From positions 62,001 through 126,000 of the forward strand of contig JALBYF010000035.1 in NCBI GenBank assembly GCA_023212725.1: a DNA stretch of 64,000 nucleotides, read 5' to 3'. Position numbers and translations under genes: made by a program. Position 1 is the stretch's first letter, and the number at the start of each line of letters is the position of its first letter. Source of the stretch: Tranzscheliella williamsii (Eukaryota > Basidiomycota > Ustilaginomycetes > Ustilaginales > Ustilaginaceae). This document shows, in pieces, positions 52,469 through 63,492 of the stretch. Below the pieces are notes generated by a model. The model saw only the letters and a program-made list of their open reading frames with translations, had not been told where the DNA came from and did not search any database.

Positions 52469-54130
52469 GCTGAAGTTTTTGCTGACAGATAGCGCGCACA
52501 TCGACGTGCTGAAATATTTCGATGCCGTTTTTTGTGTTTACGATCGATCGAATTAATGGTTTTTTTGGCCTTCTCCATCCTCGCCTGACGCCAGTTGCAA
52601 ACACAGATGCAAAGGTACATGCCGCCACGCATGTTGCCAGCGCGGTTCCAGAATAGAGTCGAACGGCGGCCACAATGCCCAACATGAGAGCCGCGAAACA
52701 GTCACAGTCTCTCTTGACAAAGTAGCCTCGCCGTTCCTGGGCACGACAGCAACGCCCCCGGCAACGCCAGAGATACACACAAGGGCGGTACAGGGTACCC
52801 TACTAAGTAGTATCAACCGCCTCCTGAACCCTGCAGAGGTAGAAGACGAGGATCTTCCCCTCTCGGTCGTGCCTAGCAAAGACAAGCGAATAGGATCCGA
52901 GATCGCATCTTCCGTGAGCAATAAAAGATCCAGGACACAAAAGGACCACAGAAGAGTCGGAGAAGCTGGTATAACGCATGGCGGGGTAACAGAAGCTTGT
53001 CGACATCGCTTTGACACGCAAGGAGAAGATCAACAGACAGCGTCTGAGCATGAGGCAAATATAGGAAGTCAGGAAGAATGGGTGCCGCCACGCGAAGCAA
53101 GTCGATCGCAGAGGTTCCTGTCCGCCGTTGGGCAACCATTATGGCTACATGCCTCGGGAGAACAGCACCGTTGACACATAGCATGCACCCATACCCGCGC
53201 TTGTTGTGTCGTCCAGCAAAGACTCTGTGAATTACATCAAATATACGCATGAAGTCATAGGCGAGTGTCAAGCACACGAAGTTGCATAAAAATCTTAGTT
53301 AGATTCCCACTTGCCTACTAGACTCAGACCATACCAGACGTAACATTTATGACTTTGAACTCATCTGAGTTCTTTAAAACTAGGGAGTTGATATAATCAC
53401 GGTATGTTTTTATGGAATCACGCAAATTCCCGATCCAGCGCGGTGAGATCTCTTCTGGAACAAGAAAGATGATCTCCTACATGGCTTTGAACGGCAACTC
53501 ATTGACACTATCGGGATGTCACTTGATTACCGCAGAGGGTCATACGAGAGAGTCTTGGACTCTTGCAAGTATCATGCTCCTTGTTCACGTACTCTGTGGA
53601 TATCGCACGTTCACGCCTAGTCATCACAAGTTTGATGTTACATTTGAGTAACAGCCCGCGAAGGGGTTGTGCGCGATCGCTATCGGGAAAATGCGTGAGT
53701 TCATCAAAATATGCCGTGATTATATCAACGCCCAACTACTACACGACGTCCGACCGTTCCACGTCGCGCGACGCGCAAAGAGCAACCAACACTGTAAAAC
53801 GCCGAATCAACCTCCTAGCGCGACGAGTACTTGAAGAAGAGAGAGGAGCAGCGACTCAGCCTCAGATCCCTCCTTCCCCTCCTCAATTAGGTCCACTCTG
53901 TCATCGTCTGCCAGCTAGTAGCATCGCTGCTCACAGCTGGAGGAAGCTTGCACTGGCACTGAGCTGTTGTACCCTGACGATAGACAATCTACTCACCTCC
54001 GAGTTCACGCCGTTCACCTAATCACCATTTCACTGTAGCAGTTTCAGCAACCTTTGCTAAGTAGCGCAGGTCGTTCCGAAGGTAATACCCGATCCGCCTC
54101 ATATAGTAGATATCACTGGTCTCTACAACC
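52469..54130. other. Gene-free stretch, 1.66 kb
   Basis: This lies between MER3 and MSH6. It is low in GC, especially 53280-53420. Small ORFs on both strands lack recognisable domains. A GACGCGC element at about 53769-53775 resembles MBF-type G1/S sites upstream of MSH6, but the match is short. No transposon ends or tRNA were found. Confidence 0.4.
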
Positions 54131-57100
54131 ATGCCACCTCCCAGCAAAATAGGTTCAAAGCAGTCTTCCCTTCTCGGTTTCTTCACCAAGGGTCAAGCTT
54201 CACAAACAGCTCCACGGCCCCAGCCTCATAACCCAGGAGCTTCGGCGAACAAAGCAAAGGAAGATGCGGGCGCCGCTTTGTCTGCTTCCAAGCCAGCTAC
54301 CACCTCAAAATCTGCACGGGCGGTGGTCGCGCCGACGGCGAGGACCGATAGCCTGCCCCTCGAGACGCCACCCCCTAGTGAACGACGGCCCAGCACAAAG
54401 GAACGCGCCAACTCAACGGACGGCCCTGAGAATCTAGCCCAACCGGCGGCCTCGCCCACTTATGCTCGCTCAAGCTCACTCTCCACGGAGAGCCTCGTCC
54501 AGCGTTCAGGCAAGGTCGGCCGAAAGACATCCGAATCAGAGGAGCTCACGCCGCCTCCCAGTAGCGAAGCGGAACCTTTGAACTCCGACGAAGACAGAGA
54601 TGAAGACGACGACAACGACCAGCCCCTCTTTCGGCGACGGGCCGTGGCCAAGCGGACCGTGAGCTATGCAGAGTCTGATTCGGACGGCGCGGGGGCTTCA
54701 CTCAGCGAAAGCGAAGACGAGGGTGCTGGATATGCTCGTGGACGCAAGCCGAAGAAGTCCGGAAAGAGCTCTCGCAAGCGGGCACGCACCGCCAAGGACG
54801 AGGACGACTTCGTTGCCCCCGATGACGAGCCGGAGTCCGATAGAAATATGTCGGATGTCGATAACGTGTCTGGAGACGAAGCAGAAAGCGTGTCGGAGGC
54901 GGACGACGACAGGGCAAGCGATCATAATTCTCGTCCGCAAAGCAGCAAAAAAAAGCGACCAGCGCCGTCTGCCAATCAACAAGGGTTGGCCCGAAACTCG
55001 AGTCTCACATCGTTCACGATGGGAAATAATTCTCGTAGCCCCTCTACGTTGCTCAACCGCACACCTTCTGGCGACGGAGCCGGTCGCTCGTCCGCCCCAA
55101 ACTTGTCACATCTCACTAAGGCAGAGCGACGCGTGATTGAAGAAAAGCGCAGGAAGGCAGAGAACGAGCAGGCGTACAGCTTCTTGGTTGATCTTCGCGA
55201 TAAGGACGGGAACCGGCCTGGAGATGCCGAGTACGACTCCCGAACCGTTTATATCCCTAAAGCCGCTTGGAAAGACTTCACCCCTTTCGAAGAACAATTC
55301 TGGCGCATCAAACAGAATCACTGGGACACTGTCCTCTTCTTCCAGAAAGGCAAGTTCTATGAGCTGTACGAAGAGGACGCCCTGATTGGCCATCGCGAAT
55401 TCGACCTCAAGCTTACGGATCGCGTCAAGATGAAGATGGTCGGTGTACCCGAAGCTTCTTTCGAGACCTTTGCCGCCAAGTTCCTTGCCTTGGGTTACAA
55501 AGTCGGTCGAGTCGACCAAACCGAAACCGCCGTGGCCAAGGGCATGCGTGTTGGCGAGCGCTCCAGAGGCGGTGGATCTGAGATCGTCAATCGAGAGCTG
55601 CGACACGTTCTCACCAGCGGTACGATTGTTGATGCGTCCTCGCTGCCCGATGACCTCAATAGCTACTGTGTTGCGATCAAGGAGGAACTTGAGGCCGGGA
55701 AGAACGGCCCCATCTTCGGCGTTTGCACACTTGATGCCGCCACTGCCGAGTTTAATCTGACCGAGTTTGAAGATGACGAGTCGCGAACCAGACTGGAGAC
55801 GCTGCTGAGATCGCTTCGCCTCAAAGAGGTGCTGCACGAGAAAGCTGGCCTTTCTGCTGCGACTTTACGTGTTCTTAGGAGCACCGTCCCCACCACTGCA
55901 CAGATTACCATGTTGAAGCCTGGTGTTGAATTCTTCGACCAAGAGACCACATTAAAGAAGCTCAACGTCTTGTTCAATCCAGAAGTCGATCCAGAAGCGC
56001 GGATTGACGCTCTGGAGCCGGTAGACCCCGCAATCCTGCCCGCTGGCATTGCATCCATGGTTGACAAACCCAATGCTATCTCCGCTTTGGGAGGTTTGCT
56101 CTGCTACCTCACGCAGCTCAACCTCGATCGGGACCTTTGCTCTAGCCGCAACTTCAATGTTTTCGACCCCCTCCGGCAGGATAAGTGCCTTGTACTGGAC
56201 GCACAATCGTTGACACATCTAAATGTGTTGCAGAATGACGAAGGCACCGACGAGGGTACTTTGCATCGCTTGCTGAATCGTTGCGTTACGCCATCCGGTA
56301 AACGCCTCTTCAAAATCTGGCTGATGGCACCTCTAGCCACGATCGACGCTATTCGTGCTCGACAGGACGCGGTGGAAGACCTCCTGAGCCACCCCGTCTT
56401 TGGCGACGAGTTCGAGACGTTCGGAAAGTCCCTGCCCGACGTCGAGAGGATCATCCCCCGGATTCGTGCTGGGAAATGCAGGCCGCGCGATTTCACTATG
56501 GTGCTGAAAGCGCTAGCAAAGTTCGACAAGGCCACGGCTCAGCTTCGCTCGCTTTGTAACAACTTCGACACCAACGTGGTCGAGGCGCTACTGGCGTCGG
56601 TGCCCTCCATCAGCACTGCCGCGCGCGAGCTGCAGTCTAGCTTTAAGGTGACGGAAGACGGATCTTTCCACCCGAACGAAGGTGTATTTGAGGCCTACGA
56701 CAGGGCGGAGGCTGCTATAGATGAGATCGAATCTAAGCTCGAAGAGGAGATTGAGGCGTACCGCAAGCAGCTGAAGCTCACGTCAGCCAAGTGCGCCTGG
56801 AAGCATCTAGGCACCAAAGACATATTCCAGATCGAAGTGCCTATTTCGACGAGGGTGCCGCCGAACTGGGTCAAGCTGAGCGGCACGAAGGACAAGAACC
56901 GATTCTACTCCCCCAAGGTTCGTGACCTGGTGCAAGATATCAAAGAGGCGCGAGAGACGCGATTGGCAGCACTCAAGCAGTTCCACAGAACTCTGTTCGA
57001 AAGCTTTTCCGAACAGAGCGACGTTTTTCTGCATGCTGTCAAGGGTATTGCAGAGGTGGACTGTCTGCTGAGCTTGGCCAAGGCTTCATATGCCATTGGT

Positions 57101-58152
57101 GAACCAGCTTGCCGTCCGGAGCTTGTGGAGAACGAGACGGCGCTGGTCGAGTTTGAACAGCTGCGACATCCTTGTATTGCTGGCGAAAACGTGGACTTTA
57201 TCCCCAACGACATCCGTCTAGGAGGCAAGAGCGATGAAGTTGTCATCCTGACCGGAGGCAACATGGCCGGTAAGAGCACTACAGCACGAACCAGCGCCAC
57301 TGCCGTTATTCTAGCCCAGCTGGGCTGTCGTGTGCCTGCTACCTCGGCGCGACTCTCGCCTGTCGACCGTATCGCTTCGCGGATGGGAGCCAATGATCAA
57401 ATTTTCCGAAACAACAGCACGTTCATGGTGGAGATGCTGGAGGCCGCTCGCATCATCAACGAATGCAGTCCGCGCTCGCTTGTTATCATGGACGAGCTGG
57501 GTCGGGGAACCAGCACCTTTGACGGTCAGGCCATCGCGTTTGCCGTGCTTCACCACCTGGTCAGCAGGACCAGATGCTTGACCTTCTTCCTGACTCACTA
57601 CACAAGTCTCGCCTATGACTTTGATGCATATTCGCGAGTCAGCAACAAACACATGCAGGTCTTGGTCGACGACGCCAAGCGCGAAGTGGTCTTTACGTAA
57701 GTAGGGCGTTGCGACTGTCGGCTAGGAGTCGCATCTTCTGACTGGGTTTGTTCCATTTCCGCCGCTATGCTTTCTGCTTTTGTTCACATGCTAGGTACCG
57801 GCTGATTGACGGCATTGCTGAGTCTTCATACGGAACGCAGGTAGCTGCGCTCGCCGGTGTGCCGCATGAGATCTGCGATCGCGCCGCTGTCGTCTCGCAA
57901 CAATTCGCGGCCGCCACAAAGGCGAGCCAGGCCGGAAAGAACCACAGCGCCATCCCGCTGGCCTTGCTGAGCGACTTTGTGCATCTCGTCAAGACCGCTG
58001 ATACACGGCTTCCAGACACCAGCGACAAGAACGGCAGGATCAAAGCTCTGACTATGACTTCGCAACTGGACATCATCCGATCGCAAGTGGCCAGCATTGC
58101 AAGCGCTGCTTCTGCGCGCAACGTGCCCATTATGACCCCAGCCTGTACGTAG
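54131..58152 (+). CDS. MSH6: DNA mismatch repair protein Msh6 (possibly fused to Eco1)
   Basis: Exon 1 (54131-57696) and exon 2 (57795-58152) join (GTAAGT donor, GCTAG acceptor) as REVVFT-YRLIDGIAESSYGTQ. As a separate gene the product is 1307 residues. It starts with a PCNA-binding PIP box at residues 11-18 (QSSLLGFF), then 250 acidic/basic disordered residues. The mismatch-binding domain follows (FTPFEEQFWRIKQNHWDTVLFFQKGKFYELYEEDA with the Phe-x-Glu wedge), then connector and lever domains, and the ATPase with TGGNMAGKST, DELGRGTSTFDG and THYTSLA. Msh6 pairs with Msh2 as MutS-alpha to recognise base mismatches. The final codons CCTGTACGTAG contain a consensus GTACGT donor; splicing there to 58263 would remove the stop and continue in frame into ECO1. 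Confidence 0.95.
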
Positions 58153-58262
58153 ATCCAAGCACGCAATCTGAGCTCTGTCGTCACCCAATTCTGACGATGG
58201 TGCGGCGCTTGTCTCCTCTGTTTCCTTTGACCCAACTATCTCGTCTCCTCTTCCCCGAACAG
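58145..58262 (+). other. Predicted intron joining MSH6 to ECO1 in frame
   Basis: The donor GTACGT at 58145 is the same hexamer used in RPL10, MER3 and TFB5 introns of this window. CTGAC (58191-58195) and a CAAC core near 58233 are candidate branch points. A long pyrimidine-rich run (58210-58257) ends in GAACAG at 58262. Removal joins GCC-T to TA-CAG-CAC. The 33 codons from 58265 to the ATG at 58364 have no stop and are in the ECO1 frame. Confidence 0.65.
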
Positions 58263-58363
58263 TACAGCACAATGACAGTCATGATGGCCATGACAGCCGG
58301 AACAACTTTGAAGATGAGCAGGCCTCTGCCGTGTCGCAACATCAGGCTCACCTCGGTTCAAGG

Positions 58364-59443
58364 ATGGCGATCACCTACGGAGGGAGGAATCGAAGGGCTA
58401 TGACGGAGAGCATCCCCGCCACGCCACGCGTGCCAAAGCGCCCGCGCCTGAGTTCCGACGAGGAGGAAGAGCCGCTGGATCTGTCGCCACAGGCACTGAG
58501 CAGCCCGGTCATTTCTGCCAGCTCGCACACGTATGTGGATGTCAAGGCGTCCAGACTGACGTCCCGAAAGACGGCCAAGGTGCTCAAGGAGCCGGAGCAG
58601 CTGATCCTCGATCTGGGACAGAAGATCCGGATCCGCTGCGCAGGCTGCGATATGCAGTACGATACCTCGTCCGCGGAAGACTGTTCGCTGCATACCAAGT
58701 ACCACGAGCGCACGGTCAAGGGCTTGGACTGGACGGCCAAGGCGCTCTGGGCGCACGGGGAGGTGGTGGCCGAGATGGAGACCCGCGTGAAGCGCGATGC
58801 CGCCGATACTCTGCGCGGCCAGCAGAGCAGTGCGGGCGGTGGGGGAGCCGGCGAGCTGCGCAACGTGACGATCGCCTGCTACGACATGTCGGCGATCAAG
58901 GATGCGACAGTGCAGCGCAAGACCTCGGAACTGCTCAAGTGCGTGGACGAAGCGCTGGGTGCTGCTGAGATGGGCGCGGGGGTGACCAAGACCTGCCGGC
59001 TCTTTGTCGCGGTCTGCGGCGGGCGGGCGATCGGGGCAGCGCTGATAGGGCGCGTGCCCGCAGGGGCAGCGCGCGAGGTGCTCGCACGCGAGGCCGACAA
59101 AGAGAATCAGCCGCAGAAAGCAACGATATGGAACGACGCCGGCGACGCCATTGTCGTCTCGGACGCGCTGCCCGCCTCGCGCACCCCGCCCGTCGGCGTC
59201 TACCGCATCCACATCATCGCTTCCTGGAGACGCACGGGCGTCGCCAGCGGTCTGCTCGACGCCGCAGCCGACCACAGCGTCTACGGACTGAACCTAAGCA
59301 GTCTGGTCGACATGTACGGCAGTCGCGCCAGAGCGGTAGCCTTCAGCCAACCCACCGAGGCGGGCCGTAGGCTTGCTGAAGCCTGGATCCGCAAACAAGC
59401 GCACGACGCCGCCTCGACCCGCCTCCTCGTTTTTGAAGCCTGA
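58364..59443 (+). CDS. ECO1: Cohesin acetyltransferase Eco1/Ctf7 (possibly the C-terminal half of an Msh6 fusion)
   Basis: If translated separately from the ATG at 58364 the protein has 359 residues. It contains a C2H2 zinc finger (IRCAGCDMQYDTSSAEDCSLHTKYHERTVKGLDW), preceded by the Gln/Leu-rich EPEQLILDLGQK typical of Eco1. The GNAT acetyl-CoA site is VGVYRIHIIASWRRTGVASGLLDAA, and the Eco1-specific AFSQPTEAGRRLAEAW lies at the C-terminus. Eco1 acetylates the Smc3 head during S phase to establish cohesion and is essential in yeasts. Only 211 bp separate the MSH6 stop from this ATG, and that space looks like an intron. The open frame extends upstream to 58263, so the native N-terminus may be Msh6 itself (1698 residues in total). 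Confidence 0.9.
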   Translation: MAITYGGRNRRAMTESIPATPRVPKRPRLSSDEEEEPLDLSPQALSSPVISASSHTYVDVKASRLTSRKTAKVLKEPEQLILDLGQKIRIRCAGCDMQYDTSSAEDCSLHTKYHERTVKGLDWTAKALWAHGEVVAEMETRVKRDAADTLRGQQSSAGGGGAGELRNVTIACYDMSAIKDATVQRKTSELLKCVDEALGAAEMGAGVTKTCRLFVAVCGGRAIGAALIGRVPAGAAREVLAREADKENQPQKATIWNDAGDAIVVSDALPASRTPPVGVYRIHIIASWRRTGVASGLLDAAADHSVYGLNLSSLVDMYGSRARAVAFSQPTEAGRRLAEAWIRKQAHDAASTRLLVFEA

Positions 59444-59821
59444 CGCTCTCTGTAAGATAGCCGCAAAGATCACTTGCACGCCAGCACTCACACCAACGCC
59501 CGCTGTAGATTCGGGAACTCACACAACAGCATGTATACATGTGTATGATGGTCTTCATCTTCATAGCGAAATCAGCGCAGAGGACTTCCAGTTTTCTGTT
59601 AGGTCATAATGCATTTACTTAGTCTCTAGGTCAGCGAGCGCATTCACTTTGTGCTTGCGACTTGCATTCCGCTTCCACCATCGCCGTTTCTTTCCATTGT
59701 GCTATCGCGATCGGCGGCTCCTGGACACTTAGAGTGTCGGCTGTAGCTCTGCTCGACGCAGAGACCGGCACACGCGCAGGACAGGCGCTGAGGTGGTGGT
59801 CCGACACGGCGTGCCGCTGCC
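59444..59821. other. Intergenic, 378 bp
   Basis: This holds the ECO1 3' flank and TFB5 promoter. Nothing recognised. Confidence 0.4.
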
Positions 59822-60215
59822 ATGAAGGCGTACAAGGGCATGCTTTTGACGTGGTAGGTGCTTCCCGCTCGTGGCGCTGCTTGCGCTGGATGCGAGGCGA
59901 GCGTGCAACTACCGTGCTGCGTTCTGACATATCACACACCTGCCTCCGCCGTCGGTCTGCGTTTCGCCCGCAGCGACCCGGCGGTAAAACAGCTCATCCT
60001 GTCGCTCGACGAGCGCAACCGCTTCATCATTATCGACCTCGACGACACCCATCTGCTCATCTCCCCCGAACGCATCGACTGGCTCAGAGCCGAGCTCGAA
60101 GTCGAAGTACGTACTCCCCGCCGCCTCCTCTTCTCCCCGGTGCGAGCCGAGCTTGCAGCTGACTTTTCTATCCCCCTCGCAGCTGGAGAAAAACACCTAT
60201 ACCCTCGAGGGGTAG
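59822..60215 (+). CDS. TFB5: TFIIH subunit Tfb5 (TTDA/GTF2H5)
   Basis: Three exons (59822-59853, 59974-60106, 60183-60215) splice to 65 residues: MKAYKGMLLTCDPAVKQLIL, then SLDERNRFIIIDLDDTHLLI, then SPERIDWLRAELEVELEKNTYTLEG. Donors are GTAGGT and GTACGT; acceptors are CGCAG and CGCAG. The CDPA-KQ, LDDTHLLI and NTYTLE motifs are diagnostic for Tfb5/TTDA, and the length fits the 65-72 residue family. Tfb5 stabilises TFIIH by binding Tfb2/p52 and is needed for nucleotide excision repair. Unspliced ORFs in this region are misleading; the first intron contains an in-frame stop. Confidence 0.95.
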
Positions 60216-60751
60216 CGGCCGGATATTATCGTCCAACCCCCCGCCGCCCGTGTGGCCGCCAACGGGACTCCACACCTGAATCGCAACGCACAGGCACATG
60301 TAGTAGTGCCTGTCCCACAAGCGCACGCAACGGGGTACGGGTTCTGTGCCATCGAGGAGTTTTCTCTTTGAAAGAGTACAAGACAAAACAACACTCGACA
60401 GTAGACAGAAGGGTTTGGTGAGGTGTGGTGTGTGGTGGTGTGAGATGATGCTGGATGGAGTGGGGAGGGTCGTGTGGCGGTGATGAGATGAGGAGGATGT
60501 ATGGCAAGCGAGGGAGAGGGGCGATGGCGAGGTAATGCTTCTCGCATGGGCGTGTAGTCGTGTTAGTACATGGGCGGGAAGGACGGTGCAACGACATTGG
60601 CTGCCCTGCGTGTCGTCACAGAGAAGATAGGCTGAGGATGCGAGTAGGTAATCGACCGACAATTGATCTGGCTACAGGTGGATCCGGCCGCCGGTAACGG
60701 AGTACCAGCAGTGAGGCCAGCGTTGAGGCCAGCAGCGAGCTGCAGCAGGCT
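60216..60751. other. Convergent intergenic region, 536 bp
   Basis: This holds the 3' flanks of TFB5 and DHH1. The plus strand is GT/GA-rich around 60418-60530 (GTGTGGTGTGTGGTGGTGTG), the complement of the CA-rich DHH1 3' region. No gene recognised. Confidence 0.4.
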
Positions 60752-62194
60752 CTACTGAGCCGGAACACCACCCTGCCCGCCTCGTCCTCCGCCGCCCTTG
60801 TGTCTGTGTGGGATGGTGTTGCTGAAGTTCTGGTTCTGTGGGATAGCGGCAGCATGCATTGCCTGCTGGCCGGGAGGAATAACGGGTCGACCTTCCTGTC
60901 GGTTGCCGTTTTGACCTTGCGCCTGGTTTTCGCCGTCCTGAATTAGGGAAGGCGCGACGTAGAGGCGCTTGTCAATGTTGCTGGGGATGGGCTGGATCTC
61001 TGTGCCGAGCTCCTGCTCGATCCGATACAGGTTGAACCGATCCTCGTACGTGATCAGGTTGATGGCCAATCCAAGATGGCCGAAACGTCCCGAACGGCCG
61101 ATTCGATGCAAATAGGTCTCGGCATTCTTGGGAAAGTCAAAGTTGATGACGACATTGACAGCTTGGATATCAATACCTCTTGTCAGTAGATCAGAGCAGA
61201 CCAAGTTGCGGCAGGCGCCGTTTCGGAAGTCATGAAAGACACGGTTACGATGAGACTGGAGCATCTTGGCGTGCGAGTAAAAGCAACTGTATCCCAGCTC
61301 GGTAATCTTTTTAGCCAGTAGCTCGACTCGGTTGGTGGAGTTGCAGAAGATGATAGACTGGTTGATCTGCAGCTTGGAGAAGAGCGTGTTGAGGCAGTGC
61401 ACCTTTTGGCGCTCCTCGACAAAGGCATAGTACTGGGTCACGCCGCGCAGCGTCAGCTCGTCCATGAGATTGATTTCGTAGGGCTTGACCATGTTCTTAT
61501 CCTTAAAGTCCTTTACGATAAGCGGGAAGGTGGCAGAGAAGAGCATGACTTGCCGCTCCTTTGGCAAAAAGCTCAGCAGCTGTTCCATGACAGGGGTGAA
61601 CTCGGGTGATAGAAGCTTGTCGGCCTCGTCCATGACAAAGGTAGTGCACTGGCTGAGGTCGGCAACACCCTTGCCGGCCAAATCCAAGATACGCCCTGGC
61701 GTACCAACAAGCATATGGACGGTTTGGCCGAGCCGGAGAATGTCATCCCGTAGCGTTGTACCACCGGTGGTGACCATGACTTCGACGCCGAGATGTTTTC
61801 CCAGCGTCTTTGCGACCTGACTGGTCTGCAGGGCTAGTTCTCGGGTGGGAACGAGGAGAACGGCCTGAATCTTGTTCTTTTTGGTGTTGAGCTTTTCGAG
61901 CGAAGGGATGACATATGCAGCGGTTTTGCCGGTTCCATTCTTGGCACGGGCGAGGACATCCCTGCCGGTAAGGGCAATGGGGATCGCTTCTTCTTGAATT
62001 GGAGACGGACGTTCAAATCCGGCTTCGAAGATGCCCATGAGAAGTTCGCGCTTGAGGAAATAGTCTTCGAATTCATTGCCCTTGGTGTTGAGGACATCTT
62101 CGGTCTGCGGTCTCTCGTCCTTGTTCAACTTGTTGGTGATTGCTTGCTTCCACGCAGCCTCAGATTGGCCTGGTGCAGGTCCCGACGCTGACAT
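60752..62194 (-). CDS. DHH1: DEAD-box RNA helicase Dhh1 (DDX6)
   Basis: The gene is intronless and encodes 480 residues. The N-terminal [31 protein letters not shown] is the Q-motif region. Helicase motifs are [37 protein letters not shown] (DEAD), [37 protein letters not shown] and [10 protein letters not shown]. The RLYVAPSL segment and a Gln/Gly-rich C-terminus ([12 protein letters not shown]) follow. Dhh1 represses translation and activates decapping in P-bodies. Homologues are regulators of filamentation and stress in fungi. The 5' flank is long (about 1.3 kb to the next gene), compatible with an extended leader. Confidence 0.96.
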   Translation of the reverse strand: MSASGPAPGQSEAAWKQAITNKLNKDERPQTEDVLNTKGNEFEDYFLKRELLMGIFEAGFERPSPIQEEAIPIALTGRDVLARAKNGTGKTAAYVIPSLEKLNTKKNKIQAVLLVPTRELALQTSQVAKTLGKHLGVEVMVTTGGTTLRDDILRLGQTVHMLVGTPGRILDLAGKGVADLSQCTTFVMDEADKLLSPEFTPVMEQLLSFLPKERQVMLFSATFPLIVKDFKDKNMVKPYEINLMDELTLRGVTQYYAFVEERQKVHCLNTLFSKLQINQSIIFCNSTNRVELLAKKITELGYSCFYSHAKMLQSHRNRVFHDFRNGACRNLVCSDLLTRGIDIQAVNVVINFDFPKNAETYLHRIGRSGRFGHLGLAINLITYEDRFNLYRIEQELGTEIQPIPSNIDKRLYVAPSLIQDGENQAQGQNGNRQEGRPVIPPGQQAMHAAAIPQNQNFSNTIPHRHKGGGGRGGQGGVPAQ

Positions 62195-63492
62195 TACGAA
62201 GGACGGGTTGAACTAGTGGCAAGGAAGATCCGGCGGCGATGGTGCTGAGGGGCAAATCGGTATAGTAGATGCAGTAAATGGACGAGACACGGTTGTGTAC
62301 AAGATAGTGATACAGATGCAAGGCAAGCGAAACAGCGAAGCAATCGAGTCTGAACGGACGCAGGGAATCAGGGTTGGATGTGATCGGCGCTCAGCAACAG
62401 ATGGTATGTACCTGCGAAAGCGGTTAAGTGGGTGAGCGAGTTCGTACTACAGATGCAGCGAGCTGGCAATGAAAGTAGAGCTGTTGGACTGCAGCGGGAT
62501 TTGTTGCAACCGAATCGTCTTCACGAGAGAGGCTAGACAAGATGCTGCGGCGTATTGTAAAGCGACGAGGGAGCGACGCAGTGGTCAAAATATCGAGACG
62601 AATCCGAGAGGATGACAAGGAGGTGCCTGTTGGAGTGGTGATGAATTGGCGGTTGAAAGGCTATCGGGTTGATGTGGGTGATGGTTGCGCCTTTGGAGCG
62701 AAGCAGGAGAAAACCGCAAGGAATGAGCAAGCAAGTCTAGCTAGGGGTGATTCGTTGTTGGGCTAGCGTAAGAGATGGACGAGCCGTTGTATGCGGCAGA
62801 AGCAATGTAGGAACCGTGGTAGAGATGATGATGGATATGAAGGCGAGTAAAAGGGGAATGATAAGCCTGGATTGATCTGGCGATGGGGACAAGAAGAGGC
62901 TGCGGCTTGCTCATCGGCCTCTTTCGCCCTGATCTGTTTGTGCCGTATTCACAACTCTAACTTCACTTTCCTCTTTCCTTTGTTCCATTAACCAAAAGGA
63001 TGCTTAGACTTGTTATGCATATTAGAACGACACTATTAAGGCATATAGCTAGGCTAACTTGGTTCAAGTATCCATTACACTTCTCGTCCGGGTCAGAAAC
63101 GTCGTGATCACTTTCCCCAACTTTAACATTGATGGAGGGGCGCCAACCACAACCAGCAAAGCTATGCCAGAGCCTTGCTCCTTGGTTCGTGCTTGTAGTT
63201 CATGACTCTGTTTCAGGAGCCGGTAGAGCTCTGCGAGCTGTGACTGCTACTGGCGGGGAAGACGGCGCTTACGTGGAAGAAGAGGAGGTCGCTATATATG
63301 GCCAGCACCAAAAAAAGGAAACGCTCAGGCCAGCTCTTACCATGCCATAAGAACGCAAGAACCGGCCGAGAAGAAAATGTCTGGCTGCTTCTCCACTCAT
63401 CTTCGACTTCTGATACCGACTCTGCCACCTACCATCCCCATTCCGGCAAGCTTGCCTTCCTCTTCTATCCTGTTCTCCGCTTCGTCGCCATC
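62195..63492. other. Divergent promoter region, 1.3 kb
   Basis: This separates DHH1 (minus) from the PAM17-like gene (plus). Small ORFs without family similarity are present. AT-richer sequence lies at 62990-63080. No RNA gene is seen. Confidence 0.4.

Noticed and set aside
58263..58403. Alternative plus-strand ORF starting with clustered ATGs just before ECO1
   Set aside because: It is out of frame with ECO1, only about 50 codons and without a family. The in-frame reading joins MSH6 and ECO1 better.
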